A DNA stretch of 61,305 bases from IMG/VR virus record IMGVR_UViG_3300037296_000138, positions 1-61,305 of that record, one strand, 5' to 3'. This DNA is from a virus. Position 1 is the first letter of the stretch, and each line of letters opens with the position of its first letter. A program made the position numbers and the translations under genes. Positions 1-6,426 of this stretch are shown here, in pieces. The notes beneath the pieces were generated by a model. It had not been told where the DNA came from and did not search any database. It saw only the letters and a list, made by a program, of their open reading frames with translations.

Positions 1-1
1 C

Positions 2-70
2 TCTAATGACGACTTCATAAAGGAATTTGAGAAGCAGATCGACATAGCTAAGATGCTAGGTCTCATATAG
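2..70 (+). CDS. 3' end of an unidentified gene (partial)
   Basis: One frame is open from the window edge for 22 codons to a TAG at 68-70. The tail is charged (acidic then lysine-rich) and ends in MLGLI. It is too short to identify. It is called because it has the same strand and amino-acid make-up as real genes nearby, but it could be chance. Confidence 0.35.
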   Translation, partial: SNDDFIKEFEKQIDIAKMLGLI

Positions 71-242
71 ATATCCCAAATCTACAGTAGGGATAGTCTA
101 CAAATTATATATATATATATTAGATATTGCAAATGAATCGTGAAGCAAAAAATGATAGTTATGTTTCAAGGCAGTGTATATATGATCCGTCCCCAATTAC
201 TAAGCATACCCCCCCGGGGTTATCTTGAGCTCCTTACACTAC
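71..242 (+). other. AT-rich non-coding leader before the first early gene
   Basis: No open frame with a ribosome binding site is seen here. The stretch contains an alternating AT run at about 107-121 and a C7G4 run near 210-220. It ends directly at the hairpin promoter candidate at 243. It is probably the upstream region of the first early transcription unit. Confidence 0.5.
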
Positions 243-260
243 GCCGCCTTGCGGCTTTGG
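243..260 (+). promoter_or_regulatory. Hairpin promoter candidate for virion RNA polymerase (early promoter 1)
   Basis: The sequence is GCCGC-CTT-GCGGC-TTT-GG: a perfect 5-bp stem, a 3-nt loop and a T tract. N4 early promoters have the same layout (5-7 bp stem, 3-nt loop with a purine at the loop centre on the template strand, then T3-4 and GG). By that alignment transcription would start at about 259-260. It lies 37 bases before the first early gene. Two more copies occur at 887 and 3147. Confidence 0.75.
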
Positions 261-296
261 AGCGATCTTGCTCAGTATCATCAAGGATCTACTACT

Positions 297-641
297 ATGG
301 CATCTGCAATCAAGTCCGGCCACGCTGCAATCGTTGGCCTCTTCGACATGGCTACCCAGACCCTCGACTCTGGCTCCATGGGCATGGACATCCTCCATAC
401 CAAAGTGCGTGTAGCGCACGCTGCTGCTACCGATAACATCGAGGAGAAGCTCTCCATCGCTATGAACCAGTCCCGTCGCAACCTCGCAGAGGGGCACGCT
501 GAGTTCATCATCGACCAAGACGACCGTCTTGCGAGAAACCCTAAATTGCTCAGCAAATTCAATGAAGTTCTGCAACAATTAGAAAACGGCGGAGTCCCCA
601 CTACAAAACCAAAAACTGCTTCCAAGGCAAAAGCTGCCTAA
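297..641 (+). CDS. First early protein, unknown function (114 aa)
   Basis: The start at 297 is chosen because AAGGA lies 9 nt upstream; an in-frame ATG at 225 would place the promoter hairpin inside the gene. The protein is mostly helical, has no membrane segment, and ends in a Lys/Ala/Thr-rich tail of about 20 residues. It is the first gene after a virion-polymerase-type promoter, so it should be among the first phage proteins made. I do not recognise a family. Confidence 0.8.
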   Translation: MASAIKSGHAAIVGLFDMATQTLDSGSMGMDILHTKVRVAHAAATDNIEEKLSIAMNQSRRNLAEGHAEFIIDQDDRLARNPKLLSKFNEVLQQLENGGVPTTKPKTASKAKAA

Positions 642-656
642 GCCTCACCTAAAGCC

Positions 657-682
657 TATCCCTTGCATACGTGCGAGGGGTA
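657..682 (+). terminator. Hairpin downstream of the first early gene
   Basis: An 11-bp stem (core CCCTTGCA/TGCGAGGG) with a TACG loop lies 16 bases after the stop codon. There is no long T tract, so it may be a weak terminator or an RNA-stabilising end. Confidence 0.5.
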
Positions 683-886
683 GCGCTATTAAGTTACACT
701 ATTACACTGTGTGTTGGATGCTACCTAGCTACTAGGGTGTGATACTATAGCTCTGGTTACCAGGCTACATTATCCACACTCTTGCTGGATGCTACCGTGG
801 CACTGTGTGCAATGCTGTGGGTCTACTACTCTACTGCTTGCGTGTATTCTTCCAGCTCTGTTGGGTTACTCTTGCTTGGCCTTGCT
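683..886 (+). other. Non-coding stretch with short direct repeats
   Basis: No supported gene. GGATGCTACC occurs twice (716-725 and 787-796) among further CTAC-rich segments. The stretch runs into the second hairpin promoter. A 38-codon hydrophobic frame at 789-905 lacks a ribosome binding site and was not called. Confidence 0.45.
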
Positions 887-903
887 AGGCGCCTTGCGCC
901 TTT
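887..903 (+). promoter_or_regulatory. Hairpin promoter candidate for virion RNA polymerase (early promoter 2)
   Basis: AGGCGC-CTT-GCGCCT-TT forms a 6-bp stem with the same CTT loop and T tract as the hairpin at 243, followed by AGGATC. A second small palindrome, TCGAGA-TG-TCTCGA, lies at 918-931. It precedes the gene starting at 979. Confidence 0.75.
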
Positions 904-978
904 AGGATCAGCGCTTGTCGAGATGTCTCGATGAGTGAGAACTTGGTCCAAAATCAGATGTTAAAGGAAAATTACATC

Positions 979-1395
979 ATGGCACGTAACCTGTTTAAGA
1001 AGAACGAATCCGCAGCTGCTGGTAACAACACAAACGAAGAGACCAAGGTTAAGTCCTTGGTATGGGTGAATATTGGCGCGACCCTCAAGGTCAAGCAAGA
1101 AGATGGCACCATGGCCGATGAGTTCATCTCGATGCCTGTGGGCATTGCACTGGACACCCAGACGCCGATGGAGATCCGCGGCAAGAACAAAGCTTGGCAC
1201 CACAAGGTGCAGGCCAAGAACATGATCCTGCAGATGTTGCAGGCTGTTGGCGAAGAGCTTGAGCCCGGCGAAGGCGAGATCATCTCGGATCTGCAGATCC
1301 AAGTGTTCCGCAAGAACGATGCACCTGATGAGGCAGACGCTGGCGACAACGATCTGTTGGACCAGTTGTCCTCACTTGGTCGCGTTGTCGGCTAA
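979..1395 (+). CDS. Early protein of unknown function with acidic tail (138 aa)
   Basis: The start at 979 has AAAGGA upstream at good spacing; an in-frame ATG at 931 has none. The protein has a polar N-terminus, a middle part that looks like a beta-rich domain (residues about 25-110), and an Asp/Glu-rich C-terminus with a Leu/Val end. Acidic tails of this kind occur on DNA-binding helper proteins, but no family is recognised. It has its own hairpin promoter and its own terminator. Confidence 0.8.
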   Translation: MARNLFKKNESAAAGNNTNEETKVKSLVWVNIGATLKVKQEDGTMADEFISMPVGIALDTQTPMEIRGKNKAWHHKVQAKNMILQMLQAVGEELEPGEGEIISDLQIQVFRKNDAPDEADAGDNDLLDQLSSLGRVVG

Positions 1396-1412
1396 GCCGT
1401 TCTACAAATTTC

Positions 1413-1446
1413 AGGCCTATTGCTCCCAATCGGGGGCAGTAGGTCT
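1413..1446 (+). terminator. Strong hairpin terminator
   Basis: A 15-bp stem with three G-T wobbles and an AATC loop is followed by GTTATTT. It lies 17 bases after the stop codon of the preceding gene. Confidence 0.75.
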
Positions 1447-1528
1447 GTTATTTAATACCTAAAGACTAGATTCGGTGAAAGCATCATGTTTTGACCAAAG
1501 GTAGTCTAAAGCATAACTAGAGGTAAAT

Positions 1529-1702
1529 ATGGCATCTGTAGTAATCCAGAAGCACCATTATCAAGACCGTGGAACCAAGCGAATCAACGCTGAGGTTCTC
1601 ATCTTGGACTTCGACGACGAGGGCATCACATGCTCATACGTCCTTGAGGTCCATACCCAGATCACAACGATCAAACCCATGAAAACTCTGAAGGAGTATT
1701 AA
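1529..1702 (+). CDS. Small protein of unknown function (57 aa)
   Basis: AGAGG lies just upstream of the ATG. The protein is soluble in character, with a mid-segment of beta-type residues and the sequence DFDDEG near the middle. The stop codon is 3 bases before the next start, so it heads a run of tiny genes extending to 2208. No family is recognised. Confidence 0.65.
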   Translation: MASVVIQKHHYQDRGTKRINAEVLILDFDDEGITCSYVLEVHTQITTIKPMKTLKEY

Positions 1703-1705
1703 ACC

Positions 1706-1870
1706 ATGATCACCAAGCTCCTGTTGCTGCAGATCATTGCAACCGTTTTTGGTTGCCTCATGCTGATCATTGCGATCGGCTACATGAACACATTCCACGC
1801 GGGCATTGCCGCGGGGAGCATCTTTGTTGCTATGGGCATCTCCATAGCTAGAACCATTCGAGGAGAATGA
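1706..1870 (+). CDS. Small membrane protein with two predicted helices (54 aa)
   Basis: GAAGGAG upstream supports the start. Residues about 4-25 and 32-47 are strongly hydrophobic and separated by a short polar turn (NTFHAG), as in a helical hairpin in the inner membrane. The end overlaps the ribosome binding site of the next gene. Function is unknown; early phage peptides of this sort often act on host membrane proteins. Confidence 0.65.
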   Translation: MITKLLLLQIIATVFGCLMLIIAIGYMNTFHAGIAAGSIFVAMGISIARTIRGE

Positions 1871-1873
1871 GCG

Positions 1874-2008
1874 ATGAAAACTGTCCAAGCACCAACCCTT
1901 GAAGGGTTCTTCGAGTCTAGCCAGTTCGAAATCTATGGCATTGCCATGGCTGCGATCTTGGTGCTCGTAATTGTTAACTATGCGATCGACGCATTCATGA
2001 AGCACTGA
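1874..2008 (+). CDS. Small single-pass membrane peptide (44 aa)
   Basis: GAGGAG precedes the ATG. A polar N-terminal half is followed by one hydrophobic helix (residues about 22-37, rich in Ala, Ile and Val) and a short charged end. It is the third of four consecutive tiny genes with good ribosome binding sites. Function is unknown. Confidence 0.6.
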   Translation: MKTVQAPTLEGFFESSQFEIYGIAMAAILVLVIVNYAIDAFMKH

Positions 2009-2019
2009 GGAGATCTACC

Positions 2020-2208
2020 ATGTCCAAAGACAATGGATCCGAATTTGACGAGCCATCACCACTTGGCTCGTCGACACCTACTGATCGTGATCTCATGATC
2101 CGCTACCATATGGCTCTTCAGGCCATCATGGACCATTCAGCTGTCGGCGTCGCAGATGCTCAAGCCATGCGCAGCATCTCGAAACGCGCACTCGTCTACC
2201 TCACTTAA
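2020..2208 (+). CDS. Small soluble protein (62 aa)
   Basis: GAGGAG lies upstream of the ATG at ideal spacing. The N-terminus is acidic and disordered (Asp, Glu, Pro, Ser). The rest looks helical and contains two Met-rich turns. No family is recognised. Confidence 0.65.
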   Translation: MSKDNGSEFDEPSPLGSSTPTDRDLMIRYHMALQAIMDHSAVGVADAQAMRSISKRALVYLT

Positions 2209-2230
2209 CCCAACCCTAGGAGTCCAGACT

Positions 2231-2629
2231 ATGCCATTGTTCAATTCATCCACCGAGACCACCTATGACGCACTCGTTCGCAACCGTGTGATCGTCAACC
2301 GTCACACCCAGATCAGCATCTCTGATCTCGAGACCTTCAGCCCAGAGCAGCTCAATGCTCTGGAGGCGCAGATCAACACCGTGCGTGTGATGCGTGAGAG
2401 AGCCGCCAGAGAGGACCGTCAGGCCTATCTCGACTCACTGGTGGCCCGTGACAAGCTCATGAGCGTGTCGTGGGAGCAGCTGGCCCTGCTGTATCAGTTA
2501 GAGGGCATGATCCCGGGCACTGAACGGTGCAAGGATGCACGTCACAAGCCGCATCCGCGTGCTGTGGACCGCGAGCGCATCCTCAACGCACACCGTGAGG
2601 TGCTGACGTCCTACGATGTGCGCCGGTGA
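2231..2629 (+). CDS. Helical protein of unknown function (132 aa)
   Basis: The start at 2231 is supported by AGGAGT; the longer frame from 2156 overlaps the upstream gene and has no binding site. The protein is rich in Arg, Glu and Leu, with a long amphipathic helix (residues about 30-75) that could form a coiled coil. The Arg-rich, His-containing C-terminus suggests nucleic-acid contact, but this is only inference. Confidence 0.7.
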   Translation: MPLFNSSTETTYDALVRNRVIVNRHTQISISDLETFSPEQLNALEAQINTVRVMRERAAREDRQAYLDSLVARDKLMSVSWEQLALLYQLEGMIPGTERCKDARHKPHPRAVDRERILNAHREVLTSYDVRR

Positions 2630-2633
2630 ACGT

Positions 2634-3047
2634 ATGAGCCGGAGCCAAATGCACCAAGAGGTGAGCCCACCCAAAAACGCAATCACGACCTCCGAGGAGT
2701 TGCTAGTCTTAGCGCTCCTCGGAGCCACCACGTATACGATAGTCCAGGCAGGGCGCATGAGAGCTGTGAAGCTCACAGGTGTCCAAACATGGGAAACACT
2801 CAACAATGTGATACTGCCCAATCCAGCTCATGAAGAGCCAACTATGTGTTGGGTCGGAATTGATGAGCAAGGTAGACAAACCCATGGCTGCCTCAGTGAC
2901 ATCAACATCGACAGGCCGGCTCATGCCGGCAGAAGCAATCTACATTACATGTTTGCTGATATTGATGATGCATTCGCCTTTCAGGCAATAGCTGAGAAGA
3001 TATGGGACAAACACATGAGTAACCAGAACTTCAGCAGCTTTGTTTAA
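2634..3047 (+). CDS. Unknown protein (137 aa)
   Basis: The start is uncertain: ATG at 2634 lies 4 bases after the previous stop, and ATG at 2649 has a closer GGAG. A hydrophobic stretch near residues 20-38 may be a buried helix rather than a membrane segment. The C-terminal half looks like a compact alpha/beta domain. No known motif was found. A terminator follows. Confidence 0.6.
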   Translation: MSRSQMHQEVSPPKNAITTSEELLVLALLGATTYTIVQAGRMRAVKLTGVQTWETLNNVILPNPAHEEPTMCWVGIDEQGRQTHGCLSDINIDRPAHAGRSNLHYMFADIDDAFAFQAIAEKIWDKHMSNQNFSSFV

Positions 3048-3053
3048 TCTATA

Positions 3054-3080
3054 GCTCCTAGGGGATATGACCCTAGGGGC
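3054..3080 (+). terminator. Hairpin terminator
   Basis: A 10-bp stem (GCTCCTAGGG against CCCTAGGGGC, one wobble) with a 7-nt loop lies right after the stop codon. No T run follows. Confidence 0.6.
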
Positions 3081-3146
3081 ATAAGAGCCGACCGAGCGAT
3101 AGTAATTGAGTTCTTCTTTCGGTGTATCCAATCACTTTGTTATTGG

Positions 3147-3162
3147 GGCGCCTTGCGCCTTT
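3147..3162 (+). promoter_or_regulatory. Hairpin promoter candidate for virion RNA polymerase (early promoter 3)
   Basis: GGCGC-CTT-GCGCC-TTT is identical in stem and loop to the element at 888-903. A second hairpin with a 3-nt loop, GGGC-TTC-GCCC, follows at 3165-3175. N4 also has three early promoters. It lies 36-51 bases before the next gene. Confidence 0.75.
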
Positions 3163-3197
3163 GCGGGCTTCGCCCTGTGTAAATGGAGAAAACTACA

Positions 3198-3416
3198 ATG
3201 AGCAAACCCAAAAAACTTATCGTCACCCAAACCGGACATACTGACAAAGTCATGAAAGAGATGTCCAAATTCCATGGAACCACCGATCAAGAAATCGGAA
3301 CTGTCATCAGTGATCGTAACGCACGAGAATCTGATCTGAAAGCAGCCGGCTACAGCCGAGCTGCGAGAAGATCATTCTTCCACATGCTCAAGCAACAGAA
3401 GAAAGTGAAATTCTGA
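3198..3416 (+). CDS. Small basic protein (72 aa)
   Basis: The start at 3198 has GGAG about 9 nt upstream; an ATG at 3183 contains that binding site and is less likely. The protein is Lys/Arg-rich with a helical C-terminus ending in KKVKF, compatible with nucleic-acid binding. The stop overlaps the next start (ATGA type), implying coupled translation. Confidence 0.65.
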   Translation: MSKPKKLIVTQTGHTDKVMKEMSKFHGTTDQEIGTVISDRNARESDLKAAGYSRAARRSFFHMLKQQKKVKF

Positions 3417-3505
3417 TGAGCCAATTCCAATATGTAATGATGGTAATAATGTCTATCTTAGTAGGCATTCTTGCTATCCTAGACCTAGCAGGATTCATCC
3501 CATGA
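3416..3505 (+). CDS. Tiny membrane peptide (29 aa)
   Basis: The frame starts in the stop codon of the previous gene (TGATG) and ends overlapping the next start (ATGA). Residues about 6-27 form one hydrophobic helix rich in Met, Ile, Leu and Val. The double overlap and membrane character are the only evidence, but they fit the compact style of this region. Confidence 0.5.
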   Translation: MSQFQYVMMVIMSILVGILAILDLAGFIP

Positions 3506-3708
3506 TGCAGAAGATAATACGCTTCCTGAAGATCCAGATCTACGAGCTCTGGGAATGGTGCTTCACCGTGGCATTCGCCTATGCACTGCACAGCTTATGT
3601 GTGTGGATGAATGCACCACTGTGGATCGAGATCACCTTGATCTCAACTCTCGTAGCTGACCGCTACATCACCCTCGATAAAAGGAATAGCAAATCCCATG
3701 AGCAATAA
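3502..3708 (+). CDS. Small membrane protein (68 aa)
   Basis: The start overlaps the upstream stop. An amphipathic N-terminus (KIIRFLKIQIYELWEW) is followed by two hydrophobic segments (residues about 19-35 and 39-53) and a polar tail. It looks like an inner-membrane hairpin protein. Function is unknown. The end overlaps the next gene by 11 bases. Confidence 0.6.
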   Translation: MMQKIIRFLKIQIYELWEWCFTVAFAYALHSLCVWMNAPLWIEITLISTLVADRYITLDKRNSKSHEQ

Positions 3709-3994
3709 ACAAAAAGCAAATACTCCAGAACAGAAAGTCTGGACGCTGACGATCACTGAGTATGAGGGGCAATGCACCGGATTCTCAAGCTATGTCACTC
3801 TGCTGGCAATCTTCACTAAAGAACCTAGCCCAGCTCAATTGGCTCCGTATCTGGGTAATCACCTGTCCAGCACGATGGGCGAAGCCATCAGCCAGGTAAT
3901 ATCCCTGATTGATACAGGCCGCTATGCGCCCAGTGATCGTTATGATTTCGATCTCAACCACGTAATCTGCAACACACCTATTGAGGAAAAATAG
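3698..3994 (+). CDS. Unknown protein (98 aa)
   Basis: AAAGGAA lies about 10 nt upstream of the ATG. After a polar N-terminus the sequence alternates beta strand and helix, compatible with a small alpha/beta fold. Base composition is lower in G+C than in the polymerase genes downstream. No family is recognised. Confidence 0.65.
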   Translation: MSNKQKANTPEQKVWTLTITEYEGQCTGFSSYVTLLAIFTKEPSPAQLAPYLGNHLSSTMGEAISQVISLIDTGRYAPSDRYDFDLNHVICNTPIEEK

Positions 3995-3999
3995 AACCA

Positions 4000-4200
4000 A
4001 TGGCTAAATCAGCTTACCGCGGACAAGACGTCACTCGTGAATTGATCCGGGAAGAATTCCACAAAGGGAAATCCACAATCCTCAGTGGCCAGGATGCATA
4101 TACCTGGAACGATGCATGCAACAAGCTTGCCAAGCAGATGAAAGCTGAAGGCTTGAGCAACACTGCTGAGAAAGTCCTCGGCTACAAAGTCGAGGTATAA
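4000..4200 (+). CDS. Small helical protein (66 aa)
   Basis: GAGGAAAAA precedes the ATG. The protein is charged, helical and without membrane segments. It is spaced 5 bases from both neighbours' reading frames, in the same operon as the polymerase gene. No family is recognised. Confidence 0.65.
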   Translation: MAKSAYRGQDVTRELIREEFHKGKSTILSGQDAYTWNDACNKLAKQMKAEGLSNTAEKVLGYKVEV

Positions 4201-4204
4201 TCTC

Positions 4205-4540
4205 ATGTCAGTGAACCAATCTGTTCTATGTTATTTTGGATGGTTAGTCCCAACGACACCAGCAATGCACAAATGGGCAGAAGAGCTGGACTATAAAATG
4301 CCACACGGCGTCAAGCTAATTGGCATGGATTCCCAAGACATCGTCTTTGGGGCTCCAATCTATGATTCAGGCAATAACCGGTGGGGTCCACTGGAAGCTG
4401 ACAACGTGGCATTGAGCCAAGTGGAAATGTATAACCTCTTCGCCAAATGGTTCAACCAAGGCGGAGATATACTCCTACTCCGATTTGCGGAAGCACATTG
4501 GGGTCAGGAGAAATTCCACATCTTCATTGATACTTACTAA
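4205..4540 (+). CDS. Unknown protein (111 aa)
   Basis: The ATG follows the previous stop by 4 bases. The protein has several Trp residues and mixed alpha/beta character without recognised motifs. It ends 12 bases before RNAP1. Confidence 0.65.
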   Translation: MSVNQSVLCYFGWLVPTTPAMHKWAEELDYKMPHGVKLIGMDSQDIVFGAPIYDSGNNRWGPLEADNVALSQVEMYNLFAKWFNQGGDILLLRFAEAHWGQEKFHIFIDTY

Positions 4541-4552
4541 AAGGAAAATACG

Positions 4553-5404
4553 ATGAAAGCCGACGAAGCAGCTCAACTACAATTCGAAGAACTATACGAC
4601 AAGAACCAAACGATGAAGCGGCTACGATGCGAGTTTGATAATCAAGAGGTCTATGACCAATGCGAGAAGGCAGATATCCCATATGCCTTCGGCGTTGATC
4701 TCCTCTGCCAGATGGTTCTCCACAAGCGTGCTGCACCAGACGTCCTGGTGGGCATCCTGTGGCGCCACTTCGATATGATCGAGGATCCGGACAACCCGGG
4801 CATGGCGCTCTACGAGAACCCTTACCAGGCCTGCGCAGACGCACTGCTGCGCGCTGTCGACCATGACTTCGCTGATCTCACCAGCACCGAGACAACCCTC
4901 GTGCTGTGCAACGACGTTGATCAGGAGGTCTACGACGATCTCAACCGATTTCAGTATCCGCTACCGATGCTGGTCACGCCGGCCGAGGTCACCAACAACA
5001 AGCAGTCAGGCTACCTGAAGGTGCAGGGCTCCCTGATCCTGAAGAACAACCACCATGAAGATGACATCTGCTTGGATCACATCAACCGTGTGAACTGCGT
5101 CAAGCTGACCATCAACACGGACACCGCACAGATGGTTCAGAACCGCTGGAAGAACCTCGACAAGCGTAAGCCTGGCGAGGAGCATGCCGATCTCATGAAG
5201 CGCCGCAAGGCCTTCGAGAAATATGATACGACATCCCGTGATGTCATTGATCACCTCATGGTGTTCGATGACGAGTTCTACCTTACTCACCGGTATGACA
5301 AGCGCGGCCGCACCTACTGCCAAGGCTACCATGTGAACTATCAGGGCACAGCGTGGAACAAGGCAGTGGTTGAATTCGCTCACCAAGAGGTGTGTGAATC
5401 GTGA
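4553..5404 (+). CDS. N4-type middle RNA polymerase subunit 1 (RNAP1, gp15-like)
   Basis: This is the N-terminal half of a T7-like single-subunit RNA polymerase that in N4 is split into two proteins. The diagnostic motif is near the C-terminus: D249-K-R-G-R253-T-Y, followed by a Gln-Gly at 264-265, matching the D..GR.Y...PQG motif that contacts the RNA:DNA hybrid in T7 polymerase. Length (283 aa) is close to that of N4 RNAP1. The catalytic motifs A, B and C are absent here and are found in the gene at 6427. AAAGGAAAA supports the start. In N4 this enzyme transcribes the middle genes; here three small genes separate the two subunits. Confidence 0.9.
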   Translation: MKADEAAQLQFEELYDKNQTMKRLRCEFDNQEVYDQCEKADIPYAFGVDLLCQMVLHKRAAPDVLVGILWRHFDMIEDPDNPGMALYENPYQACADALLRAVDHDFADLTSTETTLVLCNDVDQEVYDDLNRFQYPLPMLVTPAEVTNNKQSGYLKVQGSLILKNNHHEDDICLDHINRVNCVKLTINTDTAQMVQNRWKNLDKRKPGEEHADLMKRRKAFEKYDTTSRDVIDHLMVFDDEFYLTHRYDKRGRTYCQGYHVNYQGTAWNKAVVEFAHQEVCES

Positions 5405-5622
5405 AGGACTTCAAAGATCACAGTAAAGTCCAATTCCTAGAAGATCGGTATGGATACCTCCAAACCTTTCATCGAAAGAAACAACGTGCTCTCTTCAAAT
5501 ATGGTAATCACGAATTCGTAAGATTCCTTGGAGACAAGGAGTTTTACGACGTGATGCCAGAAGGCACATATGTTAAATCCGTATGGAGGCTAATACCCAA
5601 TGAAACTGGTGGACATAGCTGA
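5401..5622 (+). CDS. Small basic protein inserted between the RNAP subunits (73 aa)
   Basis: The start is GTG overlapping the RNAP1 stop (GTGA). The protein is basic with a FHRKKQRALFKYG segment in the middle. Base composition is more AT-rich than the second half of RNAP1, suggesting a later insertion. It overlaps the next gene by 23 bases. No family is recognised. Confidence 0.6.
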   Translation: MKDFKDHSKVQFLEDRYGYLQTFHRKKQRALFKYGNHEFVRFLGDKEFYDVMPEGTYVKSVWRLIPNETGGHS

Positions 5623-5935
5623 TGGTAGATCCATCCGCATAATCTACAGTCGCCCTTGGACCAATTGGGCAAAAAACAAGCTGAGACATCTGAATCAAAA
5701 CAAGGTGCCTATCTCATTCCTTCACGAATGGAATTCAAAGATGGCAGCTTGTGTCTTATTGGATTCATTGGATGAAGACTTTCAACCAATACTATCCTTG
5801 AACTCATTCTATGAGCCTAAACCTATGGAAGAAAGGTATCTTGATTACATCAAGGAATTCCAACCCAAGCTTCAACGCTTCATCGACAGCAGAAAGTCTA
5901 GGAAATTCAGACTCATAAAGGGACGTGACTTCTAA
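5600..5935 (+). CDS. Unknown protein between the RNAP subunits (111 aa)
   Basis: GGAGG lies 10 nt before the ATG. The sequence has basic ends and a helical middle, and no known motif. The stop TAA overlaps the next ATG. It belongs to a three-gene AT-rich insert between RNAP1 and RNAP2. Confidence 0.65.
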   Translation: MKLVDIADGRSIRIIYSRPWTNWAKNKLRHLNQNKVPISFLHEWNSKMAACVLLDSLDEDFQPILSLNSFYEPKPMEERYLDYIKEFQPKLQRFIDSRKSRKFRLIKGRDF

Positions 5936-6402
5936 TGGCAATATCACATAGATACGGACCTGAGCTCACTCAAGAGCAAAAACGTCATCGCACTGCCATG
6001 AAGGAAATCTCCTACATGCAACGCTATTCAGGCAAATCAGCCTCAATAGCTATCGTTGACGAGTTCAATAAATATAATAAGGAGGGGAGACAGATGCTAA
6101 TCAACGATCCAATCACCAACAAAGTCCACTTTATATTCGGCTTCAATTGCTATCGCAGCTTCCTGCTAGATCGCATTAACAAAAAGGATAGCACTCTTCA
6201 CCGGAACCATCTGATCCAGGCTCTCGAGCTACTAGGGTCTGTATTGATTCTAAACGATGCCCATCCTGATTTGGATCCCCTATCCAGGCAGGAGAAGGAA
6301 AGACAAATCCTTCAAACTTCCTATGATAACCTAGCTAGTTATCTAGAGCAGAATACCTCAGAGCGATACCACGTTCGACACAACCGAAGCGAAGACGATT
6401 AA
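5935..6402 (+). CDS. Unknown protein between the RNAP subunits (155 aa)
   Basis: The start overlaps the upstream stop (TAATG). The protein is charged and helical and has no membrane segment. The C-terminus is rich in Arg, His, Asp and Glu. It ends 24 bases before RNAP2. The function may relate to the polymerase by position only. Confidence 0.65.
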   Translation: MAISHRYGPELTQEQKRHRTAMKEISYMQRYSGKSASIAIVDEFNKYNKEGRQMLINDPITNKVHFIFGFNCYRSFLLDRINKKDSTLHRNHLIQALELLGSVLILNDAHPDLDPLSRQEKERQILQTSYDNLASYLEQNTSERYHVRHNRSEDD

Positions 6403-6426
6403 TACACTTTCAAAAGGAACTTCCCC

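Noticed and set aside
789-905. 38-codon hydrophobic reading frame
   Set aside because: No ribosome binding site, and it would run through the promoter hairpin at 887.
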